From positions 1,798,001 through 1,862,000 of the forward strand of contig NZ_FTPP01000001.1 of assembly GCF_900156345.1 (NCBI RefSeq): 64,000 nucleotides of DNA. Reading direction: 5' to 3'. Of the stretch, positions 45,661 to 54,797 are shown piece after piece. A program made the position numbers and the translations under genes. Under the pieces are notes generated by a model. That model made no database searches. It had not been told where the DNA came from and saw nothing but the letters and a program-made list of their open reading frames with translations. The stretch comes from Pontibacter indicus. GTDB lineage: Bacteria; Bacteroidota; Bacteroidia; Cytophagales; Hymenobacteraceae. Position 1 is the stretch's first letter, and each line of letters starts with the position of its first letter.

Positions 45661-46274
45661 CACCCTCTTCTGTTCAGGTAGTCTAGAGCTTCCTTGACGG
45701 AGATAAGATCCCCTTGTTCGTGGTAGCAGCGGATGCGTTTCATTTCGACGGCGATGAGTCCGGCGCGGGTATCTTCTACTTTGCCTTGCGAGTGCACCAC
45801 TTCCTCCTGCCAGGGCATGGCCTTGCCGGGCAGGCTGTACAGGTATAGCTCGGGGTACTCCCGGAGGGCGGCGGTAATGGCCGTCATCAAAGCGCGGGGC
45901 TGCTGGAAAGGCGCTGCAGTCACGGCCATACTTTTAAACCCCTGCTTTTTGGCGTACTGCACCGCAGAGGTCGCCTCGATCAAGGTGTGGAGCAGTTCGG
46001 TGTCAGCTGGCACGGGCGGGACAGGTATAATTTGTTCCTCCCCTATCCCTAGCTTTTTCATTTCCTTCTGCCATACCTCAAATCCGGGGTAGCCGCTCAT
46101 GGCCTTGGTGCCGAGGCAGAGCACTTTGTCTGTGCGGCCGCTCTGCAGGAAAGTCCGGGCCGTTTCGAAAGCAGCCTGCTGGTTGTCTTCAGTCTGGCCG
46201 AACAGGAATAGGCCGTCCACCGGCTTGTCAGGTATAGTATCGCACAGGGCGCGAATGATGAGTTCTTCTATCAT
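45660..46274 (-). CDS. YdcF/DUF218-like protein
   Basis: A 204-residue soluble protein with a DUF218-like layout: VDGLFLFGQTEDNQQAAFETARTFL, VLCLGTKAMSGYPG, then AVTAAPFQQPRALM, the position of the conserved late S/T-x-x-x-H-x-x-R motif in YdcF proteins (here without the His). It lacks the N-terminal membrane helices of the gene at 191-955. Start at 46274. The assignment is moderate. Confidence 0.65.
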   Translation of the reverse strand: MIEELIIRALCDTIPDKPVDGLFLFGQTEDNQQAAFETARTFLQSGRTDKVLCLGTKAMSGYPGFEVWQKEMKKLGIGEEQIIPVPPVPADTELLHTLIEATSAVQYAKKQGFKSMAVTAAPFQQPRALMTAITAALREYPELYLYSLPGKAMPWQEEVVHSQGKVEDTRAGLIAVEMKRIRCYHEQGDLISVKEALDYLNRRG

Positions 46275-46338
46275 AGCTGAGCTTATACGCAACAGAAATG
46301 CGCAAGGTATATACCCGCAAAATTGCCTAATTTTGTGT

Positions 46339-46761
46339 ATGATCAAATTTCTGTTACCCCTTACCCTTCTTTTACTGAGCAGCACAACCGCTATGAGCCA
46401 AAGCAAACCTGAAATGCCCGCCGTTGTAAAACCCGTAGAACTGCAGCTGAAAGGCTACAACAGCCGCGACATTGACCTGTTTGCCAGCGCCTTCAGCGAC
46501 ACCGTGAAGGTATACCGCCAGCCCGGCGTGCTCACTTACCAGGGTCGCGACGAACTGCACAAGCGCTACGGCGCCATGTTCGCCAGCACGCCGGACCTGC
46601 ATTGCGAGATCGTGAACCGCATTGTGGCGGGCGACGTGGTGATTGATCAGGAGAAGGTGCAGCGCAAAAAGGGCGAGCCGCGCACCGACGCGATCGCCGT
46701 GTACCGCATAAAGGACGGATTGATCATAGAGGTGACCTTCATTCCGCCTCATAACCAGTAA
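46339..46761 (+). CDS. Exported SnoaL-like (NTF2 fold) protein
   Basis: A 140-residue protein: signal peptide (MIKFLLPLTLLLLSSTTAMS), then an NTF2-like domain (VELQLKGYNSRDIDLFASAFSDTVKVYRQPGVLTYQGRDELHKRYGAMF, ending IEVTFIPP). Such domains serve as small enzymes or ligand-binding proteins; activity is not visible here. It is divergent from the YdcF-like gene over 64 bases. Confidence 0.85.
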   Translation: MIKFLLPLTLLLLSSTTAMSQSKPEMPAVVKPVELQLKGYNSRDIDLFASAFSDTVKVYRQPGVLTYQGRDELHKRYGAMFASTPDLHCEIVNRIVAGDVVIDQEKVQRKKGEPRTDAIAVYRIKDGLIIEVTFIPPHNQ

Positions 46762-46797
46762 CCTACACCTGCTATAGCTTATAGCCTATACCTTGAC

Positions 46798-47427
46798 ATG
46801 ACCAACAAAATAGACAGCATCATATTCGACCTGGACGGTACCCTTTGGGATGCCGCCGAAACCGTGGCAAAGGCCTGGGGAGCCGCCCGTAAGAAAGTTA
46901 ATTTCGACATACAGGAGATCACCCCCGAGAAGGTTCGCTCCATTGCGGGCACCCAGCATAACCTGATCTTCGACAAGCTGTTCCCGCAGCTGAACCAGGC
47001 GCAGCGCCAGGAACTGATGGAAGTGAGCGGCAAAGAAGAAATGGCCCACATCCGGCAGCACGGCGGCAACCTCTACGAGGGCCTGGAAGAAACCCTAGCG
47101 TACCTGCACGACAAGTACAAGCTCTTTATCGTGAGCAATTGCCAGGACGGCTACATCGAGGCCTTTCTGGAGAAGCACGAGTTGGGCAACTACTTCGGCG
47201 ACTTTGAGTGCTCCGGTCGCACCGGCGACTCCAAGGACCTCAATCTAAAAGCCATTGTGGAACGCAACAACCTGCAGGCTCCCGTGTACGTGGGCGACAC
47301 CCCCGGCGACCTGGAAGCCAGCCAAAAAGCAGGCGTTCCGTTCATACACGCCGGCTACGGTTACCGCGATGTGGACGAATACGAGCACCGACTGGAGCGC
47401 ATCAGCGACCTGACCACACTTTTTTAA
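46798..47427 (+). CDS. HAD hydrolase (phosphoglycolate phosphatase-like)
   Basis: A 209-residue HAD enzyme: D11xD13 in FDLDGTLWD, a helical cap, motif II IVSNCQ, lysine near DSKDLNLK, motif IV GDTPGDLEA. It fits the phosphoglycolate phosphatase/beta-phosphoglucomutase branch; the substrate is not evident. The GNAT gene follows after 10 bases, likely in one operon. Confidence 0.92.
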   Translation: MTNKIDSIIFDLDGTLWDAAETVAKAWGAARKKVNFDIQEITPEKVRSIAGTQHNLIFDKLFPQLNQAQRQELMEVSGKEEMAHIRQHGGNLYEGLEETLAYLHDKYKLFIVSNCQDGYIEAFLEKHELGNYFGDFECSGRTGDSKDLNLKAIVERNNLQAPVYVGDTPGDLEASQKAGVPFIHAGYGYRDVDEYEHRLERISDLTTLF

Positions 47428-47437
47428 TTCCGCTACC

Positions 47438-47929
47438 ATGATCTTTGAAGCACAGCCAGACGACATCGATGAACTATACGAGCTCTGGCGCCTGCTGCTC
47501 GACATGCAGCAGGCCTACCACGTCGTGTTCAGGTATAAGCCGGGCAGCGACCAGGCCTTGAAAGCAGAATTGCTCAGCCGCCTCAAGGATAAAAGCACGC
47601 GTGTGTTCGTGTATCAGGAGGGAGAAGTTTGGGCAGGTATGCTGTTGGCCAGTCTGCGGCCTGGCTCGGCTGGTTTCAAGCTCGCTAACAAAGGCTACAT
47701 CGGCGAGACCGTGGTGCGCGATGAATTTCGTGGCAAAGGCATTGGCAAGGAGCTGTTCGAATCCGCCAAAAAATGGCTCAGCGACCAGGGCGCCGACCAC
47801 CTGGAGTTGCAGGTATCGGTGCATAACCCAAGGGGCATTCACTTCTGGGAATCACTTGGTTTTACCCCTTCCACACAGCACATGGTGCTGCCGCTGCAGG
47901 GGTCGGGGAGTTCGAAAAAAACTAAGTAA
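47438..47929 (+). CDS. GNAT N-acetyltransferase
   Basis: A 163-residue acetyltransferase. Core motif A ETVVRDEFRGKGIGKELFESAKKW (acetyl-CoA loop RGKGIG), then a family-typical HLELQVSVHNPRGIHFWESLGF. N-terminal helices carry the acceptor pocket. The acceptor (amine) is not predictable. Short C-terminal basic tail. Confidence 0.9.
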   Translation: MIFEAQPDDIDELYELWRLLLDMQQAYHVVFRYKPGSDQALKAELLSRLKDKSTRVFVYQEGEVWAGMLLASLRPGSAGFKLANKGYIGETVVRDEFRGKGIGKELFESAKKWLSDQGADHLELQVSVHNPRGIHFWESLGFTPSTQHMVLPLQGSGSSKKTK

Positions 47930-48020
47930 AAAGCGTAAACAGAAGCCGCGGGGCTGCGTAACCCTATATAGGCAACGCCGCATGTTGCCCTCCCCAATTA
48001 GCTTCTAATTTACGAATAGC

Positions 48021-48482
48021 ATGGCTTTACCCTTACGCACCCTTGCGCCCCTGCTGGCGCTTTTGTTGCTGCTCACCAGTGGCTGCGACAAAGAAAACGA
48101 CGACGTATTACCTCTCCCCGACTCGCCTGTTTATAACAAAGAAATTGCGCTCAGGATTTTTACGGAAACGGATTATAGCGAGGCGCGCTGGCAGGACTCC
48201 AAGATGAACCTGACCCTGAAATTGCGGCGCGTCAGCACCAACCTGCCCAAAGACGCGATCGTGGTGGACACCACCTTTGGCTGGATGCCGTTTCAGAAAC
48301 TGCCGCTGAAGGGTGCCCCCCTGCAGCTGGACAAGCAACTGCAAGGGGTGCATAAGGAACAGGATCAACTGGTGCTGGATGTGACCAAAGTGGTCTCTAT
48401 CAACGGCTACGAAACAGTGTTCCGCTACCAACAGGCGCTCGACCACGAGAAACGCCAGGAGACGGTGGAAGTGAAACTCTAG
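48021..48482 (+). CDS. Putative lipoprotein of unknown function
   Basis: A 153-residue protein with a signal sequence and lipobox LTSGC (C22), followed by acidic Asp/Glu/Lys residues that favour outer-membrane retention or surface exposure. The rest is short beta strands (NLTLKLRRVSTNL, AIVVDTTFGWMPF). I do not recognise a family. It converges with the methyltransferase gene, 12 bases apart. Confidence 0.72.
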   Translation: MALPLRTLAPLLALLLLLTSGCDKENDDVLPLPDSPVYNKEIALRIFTETDYSEARWQDSKMNLTLKLRRVSTNLPKDAIVVDTTFGWMPFQKLPLKGAPLQLDKQLQGVHKEQDQLVLDVTKVVSINGYETVFRYQQALDHEKRQETVEVKL

Positions 48483-48494
48483 CCTGCCCCGAGG

Positions 48495-49556
48495 TTAAGG
48501 CCGCATCTCGTATACCTTGTCGTACCAGGTTTCGGCCACTTTGCGGAAGACCGAGAAGCCGGCATCTGAGGCAGCTTTCTGCAGCTCGTGTTCATGCCCG
48601 TCGATGCCCCGCTCCACCCGGTACACGTGCTCTGCCACCATCGGTATCACCCGGGTGGAGCGCATGCGCTGGTAAAGCTCTTCGCTGACGATGCGGCTGT
48701 CTTTAGGTTCTGCCACTACCAGCAAGCCATCCGGTTTCAGCACTTTGCGGCACTCGGCCAGCAGGTCCTGCAGGTTTTCTCCCATCTGCTGCGCACTCTC
48801 AATCAGGGTGATCAGGTCGTACTGGTAGTTGTATACCTGCTCCACCGTGGCCCACTCGAAGTGTGCGTTGGGGATGTGCTTTTGCCTGGCCAGCAGGTTG
48901 GCCCGCTCCACGGAAGAAACATATCTGTCAAAACCTAGAAAGGTCGATTTGGGGAATACCCTGGCCATCACCAGCGTCGAGGCGCCGTGCCGGCCACTGC
49001 TCAGGTCTGCCACCAGTATGCCCGCCTCCATTTTCTCGGTCAGGCCTTCTATACCTGGTATCCAGGTATGCAGCAAACTGCTCAGGTACTCTTCGCTGAA
49101 AAATCTTCCGGATGCATCGGCAGGCAGCACGGCGCTTCCTTTGGTGTGATTGCCTCCCATCGGCAGCGACAGGCTATGCGGTGTACCTGGCTGGTGTCCG
49201 TTTGCTTTCATAAAGCGGTCGCCTACATAATAGGGGCTGGTGGGGTCTGTGAGGGCAATGGCGTGTGCTTCAGGAAGACTGAAGGTGTCGGTTTCGGGCT
49301 CGTGTTGCAGGTAGCCGTCAGCAGCCAGGCTGTCTACCCAGTGCTTCACCAGCCTGATGCTGGCTCCGGAACCCCGGGCAATTTGCCCCACTGTCATCGG
49401 GCTGCCATTGGCCATGGCTTTGTAAAGCCCCAGTTGGCTGCCCAGGAAAGACATTCTTACCCGTTCGGCAGCGCTTAGGTCGTCCAGCACATGGTGTGCA
49501 AAATCTGCTACCTTCTCTGGACGGCCTCTTTTCCGTTGAATTGTATTCTCTTTCAT
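48495..49556 (-). CDS. SAM-dependent methyltransferase with N-terminal winged-helix domain
   Basis: A 353-residue protein. Residues 1-110 look like the dimerisation/winged-helix part of O-methyltransferases (SFLGSQLGLYKAMANGSPMTVGQIARGSG), with an AT-hook-like KRGRPEK at the start. Motif I is VADLSSGRHGAST (a variant of D.G.G.G), followed by FLGFDRYVSSVERA and LITLIESAQQMGENLQDLLAE. It resembles small-molecule methyltransferases of the Rv2258c type. Substrate unknown. Confidence 0.85.
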   Translation of the reverse strand: MKENTIQRKRGRPEKVADFAHHVLDDLSAAERVRMSFLGSQLGLYKAMANGSPMTVGQIARGSGASIRLVKHWVDSLAADGYLQHEPETDTFSLPEAHAIALTDPTSPYYVGDRFMKANGHQPGTPHSLSLPMGGNHTKGSAVLPADASGRFFSEEYLSSLLHTWIPGIEGLTEKMEAGILVADLSSGRHGASTLVMARVFPKSTFLGFDRYVSSVERANLLARQKHIPNAHFEWATVEQVYNYQYDLITLIESAQQMGENLQDLLAECRKVLKPDGLLVVAEPKDSRIVSEELYQRMRSTRVIPMVAEHVYRVERGIDGHEHELQKAASDAGFSVFRKVAETWYDKVYEMRP

Positions 49557-49646
49557 GGCGCTAGTGTTTAGTGTGAAGATAACAACCTAAAAATAAGACG
49601 CTTATTGAAAGAAGTATTGTATAAATTTCGGAATAATTTGTGCAAA

Positions 49647-50555
49647 CTAGAGACCCTTCCGGATTTCCAGAGGCGTGTGCCCAGTCTTGCGCTTCATGAA
49701 GTGACTGAAGTGGGACTGATCCTCGAAATGGAGGGTATAGGCGATCTCGGCCATGCTCATTTCGGTGTTGCTGAGCAGTGTGCGAGCCTCCTGCAGCAGC
49801 CGATGGTGAATCATTTCGTGCGGCGGCTTGCCGGTGGTGCTTTTCACGACATCGGCCAGGTGCTTGGGCGTAATGTTGAGCAGGCTGGCATACTGCTGTA
49901 CTTCGTGCATTTCGCGGAAGTGCTCATCGACCAGGTGCTGGTAGGCGCTTGTCAATTGCACGGCGCGTGTCGCCTTCTCCTTGATGTACACGGTATACCT
50001 GGCCCGGTAGCAATCGCGGATGAGGAGCAGCAGGATGTGGACGTAGTCGCGGAGGAGCTGTGTTTTCTCTCTGGAATGGCCGTTGTATACCTCCAGGATG
50101 TTCTCGAAGGAGCGCTGCACCAGGCTGCTCTCGTTGGCGTTGAGGCTGATCACATGTTCGGCATCGAGCTCAAAGAAAGGAAACTGCTCGGCTAAGGCTC
50201 CCTGCAGAAGCGGCTCCAGAAATTCTGTCTTAAATTCCAGGCAAAAGCCCTTGCAGTCTTTTATGTTAGTGGAAGCGTAGAGCACGTTGGCCGGCACAAT
50301 CACCAGGTCGTGTGGCATGAGCCAGCGGAGTTTGTCGTCTAGTCGGATGTCGTGCAGGCCGTCGAGCAGGAGGTAGACCAGGTTAAAGTTTCTTCGCAAG
50401 GCCGGAATTCCCAGCTTTGGGTCAACATGTTGGTGCCTTTCCTCCATGCGTCCGGGCAGAATCTGAAGGCCCGGATCATAAAGCTTTGTATCGTGGTTTA
50501 TTTTTCTTTCAAAGGCAGCAATTGTATCAAAGGTCAATATTTCGTTCCTGGGCAC
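49647..50555 (-). CDS. AraC-family transcriptional regulator
   Basis: A 302-residue regulator. The N-terminal half is a cupin-like sensing domain (RRNFNLVYLLLDGLHDIRLDDKLRWLMPHDLVIVPANVLYA). The C-terminal ~95 residues contain two helix-turn-helix motifs, ending in EIAYTLHFEDQSHFSHFMKRKTGHTPLEIRK, the AraC signature. The effector is unknown. The methyltransferase gene just downstream on the same strand is a plausible target. Confidence 0.93.
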   Translation of the reverse strand: MPRNEILTFDTIAAFERKINHDTKLYDPGLQILPGRMEERHQHVDPKLGIPALRRNFNLVYLLLDGLHDIRLDDKLRWLMPHDLVIVPANVLYASTNIKDCKGFCLEFKTEFLEPLLQGALAEQFPFFELDAEHVISLNANESSLVQRSFENILEVYNGHSREKTQLLRDYVHILLLLIRDCYRARYTVYIKEKATRAVQLTSAYQHLVDEHFREMHEVQQYASLLNITPKHLADVVKSTTGKPPHEMIHHRLLQEARTLLSNTEMSMAEIAYTLHFEDQSHFSHFMKRKTGHTPLEIRKGL

Positions 50556-50902
50556 AAATAACCTGTTAAATTTCCCTACATACCGCTCGTCTCCAGCTCG
50601 CCCGTATTGCGACAGTTACCTTTCTTACAAGAAATTAGCTCTACTCAATTGGGCTGACATTCCCCAAAACTTGTAAGGATCTTCTCTTAATCAGAACATT
50701 ATATCACTCGAAAAAGTATCAATTTTAAAGCATTTAATTCAAGAGAGCAGCTGTTTTTGGGTGAACTTTCGTCTGGTGCCGCTCTAGGGGCTGGTACCGT
50801 AAGCTAACAAAGCCTGCAGCAGGTAGGGAGAGAAAATAATTGTATCAGAAAATAACCAGTGATGACTTGGGCGGTCTGCCAACCCGTCGCTTACAGCATG
50901 GG
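50556..50902. other. Spacer with no recognised gene
   Basis: AT-rich, no supported ORF, RNA or repeat. It would contain the promoter of the AraC gene and the 3' end region of recQ. I found no clear terminator. Confidence 0.5.
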
Positions 50903-52822
50903 CTATACCTGTTCCGTGGCCAGGTATAGCTTGCCGCTTTCAGCGTACTTCACGATGCCGGTGTCCACCAGTTCGCGCAGCAACTCTGTCACGGTCTCGG
51001 TGTGTTTCGCTTCGAACTGCTGCACCAGCTCTTTGGGCAGCAGGTTTTTCTGCTGCACCGCCTCCAGCAATTTCTGTCGCAGAGCCAGTTGCTCCTGCCC
51101 TTCCCGCTCTTTTTTGCGTTGCGCCAGGCAGAAATCGCAAATACGGCAGCTCTTGTCACTGACTTCTGCAAAGTACTCCAGCAGCAACTGGGTACGGCAC
51201 CGGTTAGTGGACTCAACATAATGCGCCATTTCTTTTGCCTGCTGCAGGGCACGCTCGCGCAGTTGCTCCAGCTTTTTGTGGTTAAGCGGCAGATTGGCCG
51301 CATCCAGGCGGGGTGCTGTGAAGACCAACTGTGGGGCATCGTGCTGCGGCTCGTAGACCAGCACCTGCAGCTTGTGCAGGTACTCGAGTTTGCGGCGCAC
51401 TTCCTGTTCCGGCTTCTTCAGATACTCTGCCAGTTTGCGCTCCGATATCTTCACAAAGCCTGTAAAAGCCTCGCCTCCGTACATGCGCAGAACCAGGCGC
51501 AGCAGGGCATCGTGCTCGGCATTGGCCACCTGAAACTCGTAAAGCGCCATGTTGTCGAGCAGCAGGTATAGCCGCGATGGACTGTAGTAAGCCTCGTTTA
51601 GCTGCACGTAACCCTCCCCTTCCAGTCGTTTAATGGCATGATGGGTCTCGAGTGCCGATAGCTTGTAATTCTTGGAAAAGGCGGCCAGATCAAAATCGAA
51701 GCTGCTCAGCAAGCCACTGCCCACCGCAATCTGATAGTAATTGGCCAGGCACTGGTATACCCGCCGGATCAGCTCCAGCGGCGGGTGCGCCTCCTGCACT
51801 TTCTGCAGCAAGTCTTTCGTGTCGCTCGGGCCATAAAGCAGGGTGGCATAGGCGTACTTTTCGTCACGACCGGCGCGTCCTGCCTCCTGGTAGTAGGCCT
51901 CCAGACTCTCCGGCAGGTCGAGGTGCACCACCAGCCGCACATCCGGTTTATCGATGCCCATGCCGAAAGCGTTGGTTGCCACGATCACGCGCACTTTGTC
52001 TTCAATCCAGGCCTGCTGTGTCTTGTTGCGCTCTTCAAACTTGAGCCCGGCGTGGTAAGCTGCAGCCGGTATACGCCGGCTCTGCAGAAAGCGGGCAATC
52101 TCGACAGTCTGCCGGCGGCTACGCACATACACAATGGCCTGACCCGGCATGCGGTTCAGAATCTCGAGCAGGCGGCCCACTTTGTCTTCGGTATAGAGGC
52201 AGGAGTACGACAGGTTGGCCCGGGCAAAGCTCTTGACGAACACATGCTGCTTTTTGAAGGCCAGCTTCTCCTGAATATCGGTGCGCACCTGCTCCGTAGC
52301 CGTGGCCGTGAGGGCCAGCACAGGTATAGCAGGAAGTGTTTCGCGCAGGGCGGCCAGTTCGAGGTAGGAGGGCCGGAAATCGTAGCCCCATTGCGAGATA
52401 CAGTGCGCCTCATCCACGGCCAGCAGGCTCACCTTCATGCGCTTCACCCGCTCCTGGAACAGCTCGGTCTGCAGTCGCTCCGGCGACAGGTATAGGAACT
52501 TCACGTTGCCATACACGCAGTTGTCCAACGCAATGTCCATCTCGCGACGGTTCATCCCCGAAAAGATAGCTACGGCAGGTATACCGCGCCTTTTGAGTTG
52601 CTCCACCTGGTCCTTCATAAGGGCGATGAGTGGGGTGATCACCAGGCAGATTCCTTCCTGGGCCAAGGCCGGCACCTGAAAACAGATCGACTTGCCCCCA
52701 CCCGTCGGCAAGAGCGCCAGCGTGTCCTCGCCGGCCAGCACAGAACGGATGATGTCCTCCTGCAAAGGCCGGAACTGGTCGTAGCCCCAGTAGGTGCGCA
52801 ATATGTGGTGGATGTCGTGCAA
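50903..52822 (-). CDS. recQ: RecQ family ATP-dependent DNA helicase
   Basis: A 639-residue RecQ helicase. Q-motif region FRPLQEDII; Walker A LLPTGGGKSICFQ; DEAH box AVDEAHCISQWGYDFRP; motif V/VI NAFGMGIDKPDVR and QEAGRAGRDEK. A zinc-binding region follows (CRTQL..., then SCRICDFC), and the last ~90 residues form a possible C-terminal domain. It unwinds recombination intermediates, classically with topoisomerase III (topB at 1.6 kb). Length is shorter than RecQ forms carrying a full HRDC domain. Confidence 0.95.
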   Translation of the reverse strand: MHDIHHILRTYWGYDQFRPLQEDIIRSVLAGEDTLALLPTGGGKSICFQVPALAQEGICLVITPLIALMKDQVEQLKRRGIPAVAIFSGMNRREMDIALDNCVYGNVKFLYLSPERLQTELFQERVKRMKVSLLAVDEAHCISQWGYDFRPSYLELAALRETLPAIPVLALTATATEQVRTDIQEKLAFKKQHVFVKSFARANLSYSCLYTEDKVGRLLEILNRMPGQAIVYVRSRRQTVEIARFLQSRRIPAAAYHAGLKFEERNKTQQAWIEDKVRVIVATNAFGMGIDKPDVRLVVHLDLPESLEAYYQEAGRAGRDEKYAYATLLYGPSDTKDLLQKVQEAHPPLELIRRVYQCLANYYQIAVGSGLLSSFDFDLAAFSKNYKLSALETHHAIKRLEGEGYVQLNEAYYSPSRLYLLLDNMALYEFQVANAEHDALLRLVLRMYGGEAFTGFVKISERKLAEYLKKPEQEVRRKLEYLHKLQVLVYEPQHDAPQLVFTAPRLDAANLPLNHKKLEQLRERALQQAKEMAHYVESTNRCRTQLLLEYFAEVSDKSCRICDFCLAQRKKEREGQEQLALRQKLLEAVQQKNLLPKELVQQFEAKHTETVTELLRELVDTGIVKYAESGKLYLATEQV

Positions 52823-52896
52823 GGGTGCCTGTTTTACAAAGGCGAAGATACGGTATATCGGCTAAACTAGCAGCCAATCAAAATTGAGAAAAAGCT

Positions 52897-52980
52897 AGCC
52901 GAAGGTATAGCCGAAGGTATAGCCGAAGGTATAGCCGAAGGTATAGCCGAAGGTATAGCCGAAGGTATAGCCGAAGGTAT
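52897..52980 (+). repeat. AGCCGAAGGTAT tandem array, 7 copies
   Basis: Seven perfect 12-base copies lie between recQ and the 53034-53813 gene, close to recQ's start. Each junction reads AGGTATAG, the octamer found throughout the window. The array directly precedes a terminator hairpin. Confidence 0.97.
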
Positions 52981-52982
52981 AC

Positions 52983-53017
52983 AAAAAAACCTGCCTCTTT
53001 CGAGGCAGGTTTTTTTA
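52983..53017 (-). terminator. Terminator of the SSAP-like gene
   Basis: AAAAAAACCTGCCTC-TTTC-GAGGCAGGTTTTTTT is symmetric; on the minus strand it follows the 53034-53813 gene by 16 bases. Confidence 0.9.
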
Positions 53018-53033
53018 AGATTCTGATTAAGAA

Positions 53034-53813
53034 TTAAGCGGCTGCAGACTGACCATCTTCACGGTCTTCGATCACCTTTTTCAGTTTCTCGATGGCCTGC
53101 GCGGCACGCTCTTCGTCAAATCGGTTGATGTTGAGCAGCATCTTGGTCTTTTCCTGACGCGTGATCACCGGGTTGTTGAGCAGACGAATGATTTCCTCTT
53201 TCTGCTTGGCCGAGGCGTAACGCACACCAGCTACCTGCTCATCTACGGGCGCTTTCTCTGCCACTGGAGCAGCAGAAGCAGCCTTCATGGTTGCCTTCTT
53301 CTCCGTTGGCACGGCAGGCTTCGAAGTCTCGTTGCCCGCATAGTCCATCTCCTCTACCGGAGTTGGCTCGTAACCAGCCGCCCGAATTATCCAAGCCAGA
53401 ATGTTACGATAAGCTTTACCGATAGCACGGGTCTGCGCCATAGAGGCAATCGCAAATTCCTGGTAGTACTTCTTGCCCTGCTCTTTGTTGGAGCAGATCG
53501 CAAAGCCGGCACCCACCACCTGCTGACTGCGCAGGTCAAGCAAGTTCACCTTCGCCTGGTACTTGATCTCGTCGTCGGTGCTGATGTTCACGACATGCTC
53601 CACCACCGGCAAGATACCCAGACGGGAACCGGCATACTGCCAGCCTTCCACGTTCACGTACTCCTTGCCCTGAATATTTTGATATAACCTATTCTCTTTT
53701 ATAAACTTAGCCAGGTCAACAGCTAAGTGAAGCGTCTCGTCAGATTTAGCTATATCATAGCTCTCCACCTTCGGCTTCTTCTCAACTTTTGTCTCTTTAT
53801 CCACTTGACTCAT
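53034..53813 (-). CDS. Possible Rad52/ERF-like single-strand annealing protein
   Basis: A 259-residue protein. Residues ~45-160 contain NIQGKEYVNVEGWQYAGSRLGI, a beta-sheet core, AGFAICSNKEQ and AIASMAQTRAIGKAYRNILAWIIRAAGYE. The final segment resembles the conserved helix of Rad52/ERF-type annealing proteins, and similar proteins occur in phages, as I recall. A Lys/Ala/Pro-rich linker (~165-205) leads to a helical tail. No other phage genes surround it. The proposal is an inference from motif shape; it may simply be a conserved protein of unknown function. Confidence 0.55.
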   Translation of the reverse strand: MSQVDKETKVEKKPKVESYDIAKSDETLHLAVDLAKFIKENRLYQNIQGKEYVNVEGWQYAGSRLGILPVVEHVVNISTDDEIKYQAKVNLLDLRSQQVVGAGFAICSNKEQGKKYYQEFAIASMAQTRAIGKAYRNILAWIIRAAGYEPTPVEEMDYAGNETSKPAVPTEKKATMKAASAAPVAEKAPVDEQVAGVRYASAKQKEEIIRLLNNPVITRQEKTKMLLNINRFDEERAAQAIEKLKKVIEDREDGQSAAA

Positions 53814-53846
53814 ATCTAGTTAGTTTTCATGTTTTAGTACATATAT

Positions 53847-53875
53847 CAAACATACCTGCTCCTGAAATGGTGCAA
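53847..53875 (-). promoter_or_regulatory. Promoter of the SSAP-like gene
   Basis: TATGTTTG (53847-53854, minus strand) matches TAnnTTTG, with a TTG 18 bases upstream (53873-53875). The predicted transcript starts about 28 bases before the ATG at 53813. This is the best promoter match in the window. Confidence 0.6.
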
Positions 53876-54131
53876 AAAATCACAAAAATTATACATTATA
53901 AACACCTGATTATCAGATGATTATAAATTATTTTCAGGAAAATATGTTTACCCCGTTTTTTGCCTCTGATTTAGCACAAATAAGCAAAGGGGGGATATAT
54001 TGTACGTGAAAATTACAATAGAGGTAGGGGCATGAAACAAATGCGGAAACCTGGACAGAAGTCACCGGGCAAAGTCTAGCCAAAATTGGCCAGGTATAGC
54101 TGGAAAAAAGGTGAACGGGTATAGGTATAGG
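53876..54131. other. AT-rich spacer
   Basis: No gene seen between the SSAP-like promoter and the lolD stop. Two AGGTATAG octamers occur near 54092 and 54123. Confidence 0.5.
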
Positions 54132-54797
54132 CTAAGCCTTTACCTCCTGCACAATCAGGCCGTCTTTCATCACCAGCTTGCGGTCAGCCATGGTGGCGAG
54201 CTGCTCGTTGTGCGTCACGATCACGAAGGTCTGGTTGAACTCGTCGCGCAGCTTGAAGAAGATCTCGTGTAGCTCCTGGGCGTTTCTGGAGTCGAGGTTA
54301 CCGCTGGGCTCATCGGCAAAAATGATGCGGGGCGAGTTGATGAGGGCGCGCGCCACGGCCGTGCGCTGCTGCTCTCCACCCGACATTTCGGACGGCTTGT
54401 GGTGCATGCGGTGGCCCAGGTTGAGCATACCGAGCAACTCGGCGGCACGCTCAGTCACCTCCAGCTCCGGGCGACCAGCCAAAAAACCGGGCAGACAGGC
54501 ATTTTCGAGTGCGGTGAACTCAGGAAGTAGGTTGTGGAACTGGAAAATGAAGCCGATGTGGCGGTTACGGAAACGCGCCAGTTCCGAGGCGTTGAGGCGC
54601 GAAATATTCTTGTCGTCAAACAGTACATCGCCGCTGTCGGCCGAGTCGAGCGTGCCCAGAATGTGCAGCAGCGTGCTTTTGCCAGCGCCCGAAGCGCCTA
54701 CAATGGAAACAACTTCGCCGGCATGGATGGTGAGGTCTATCCCTTTGAGCACTTCCAATGAACTGTATTTCTTGTGAACGTTAACGACTTGCAGCAC
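54132..54797 (-). CDS. lolD: LolD-like lipoprotein-release ABC ATPase
   Basis: A 221-residue ATPase of the LolD/MacB type. Walker A GASGAGKST, Q-loop region FIFQFHNLLPEFTALEN, signature MSGGEQQRTAVARAL, Walker B IIFADEPSGNLDS, H-loop IVTHNEQLA. With LolC/E-type permeases it would release lipoproteins from the inner membrane; those genes are not in the window. LolD is inferred from the FHNLLPEFTALEN region; another FtsE-class ATPase is possible. Confidence 0.88.
   Translation of the reverse strand: MLQVVNVHKKYSSLEVLKGIDLTIHAGEVVSIVGASGAGKSTLLHILGTLDSADSGDVLFDDKNISRLNASELARFRNRHIGFIFQFHNLLPEFTALENACLPGFLAGRPELEVTERAAELLGMLNLGHRMHHKPSEMSGGEQQRTAVARALINSPRIIFADEPSGNLDSRNAQELHEIFFKLRDEFNQTFVIVTHNEQLATMADRKLVMKDGLIVQEVKA

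Noticed and set aside
52897..52980. CRISPR array
   Set aside because: Units are contiguous 12-mers without spacers, and there are no cas genes in the window.
54132..54797. Cell-division FtsE
   Set aside because: No ftsX neighbour; the FHNLLPEFTALEN region fits LolD better, though this is not conclusive.
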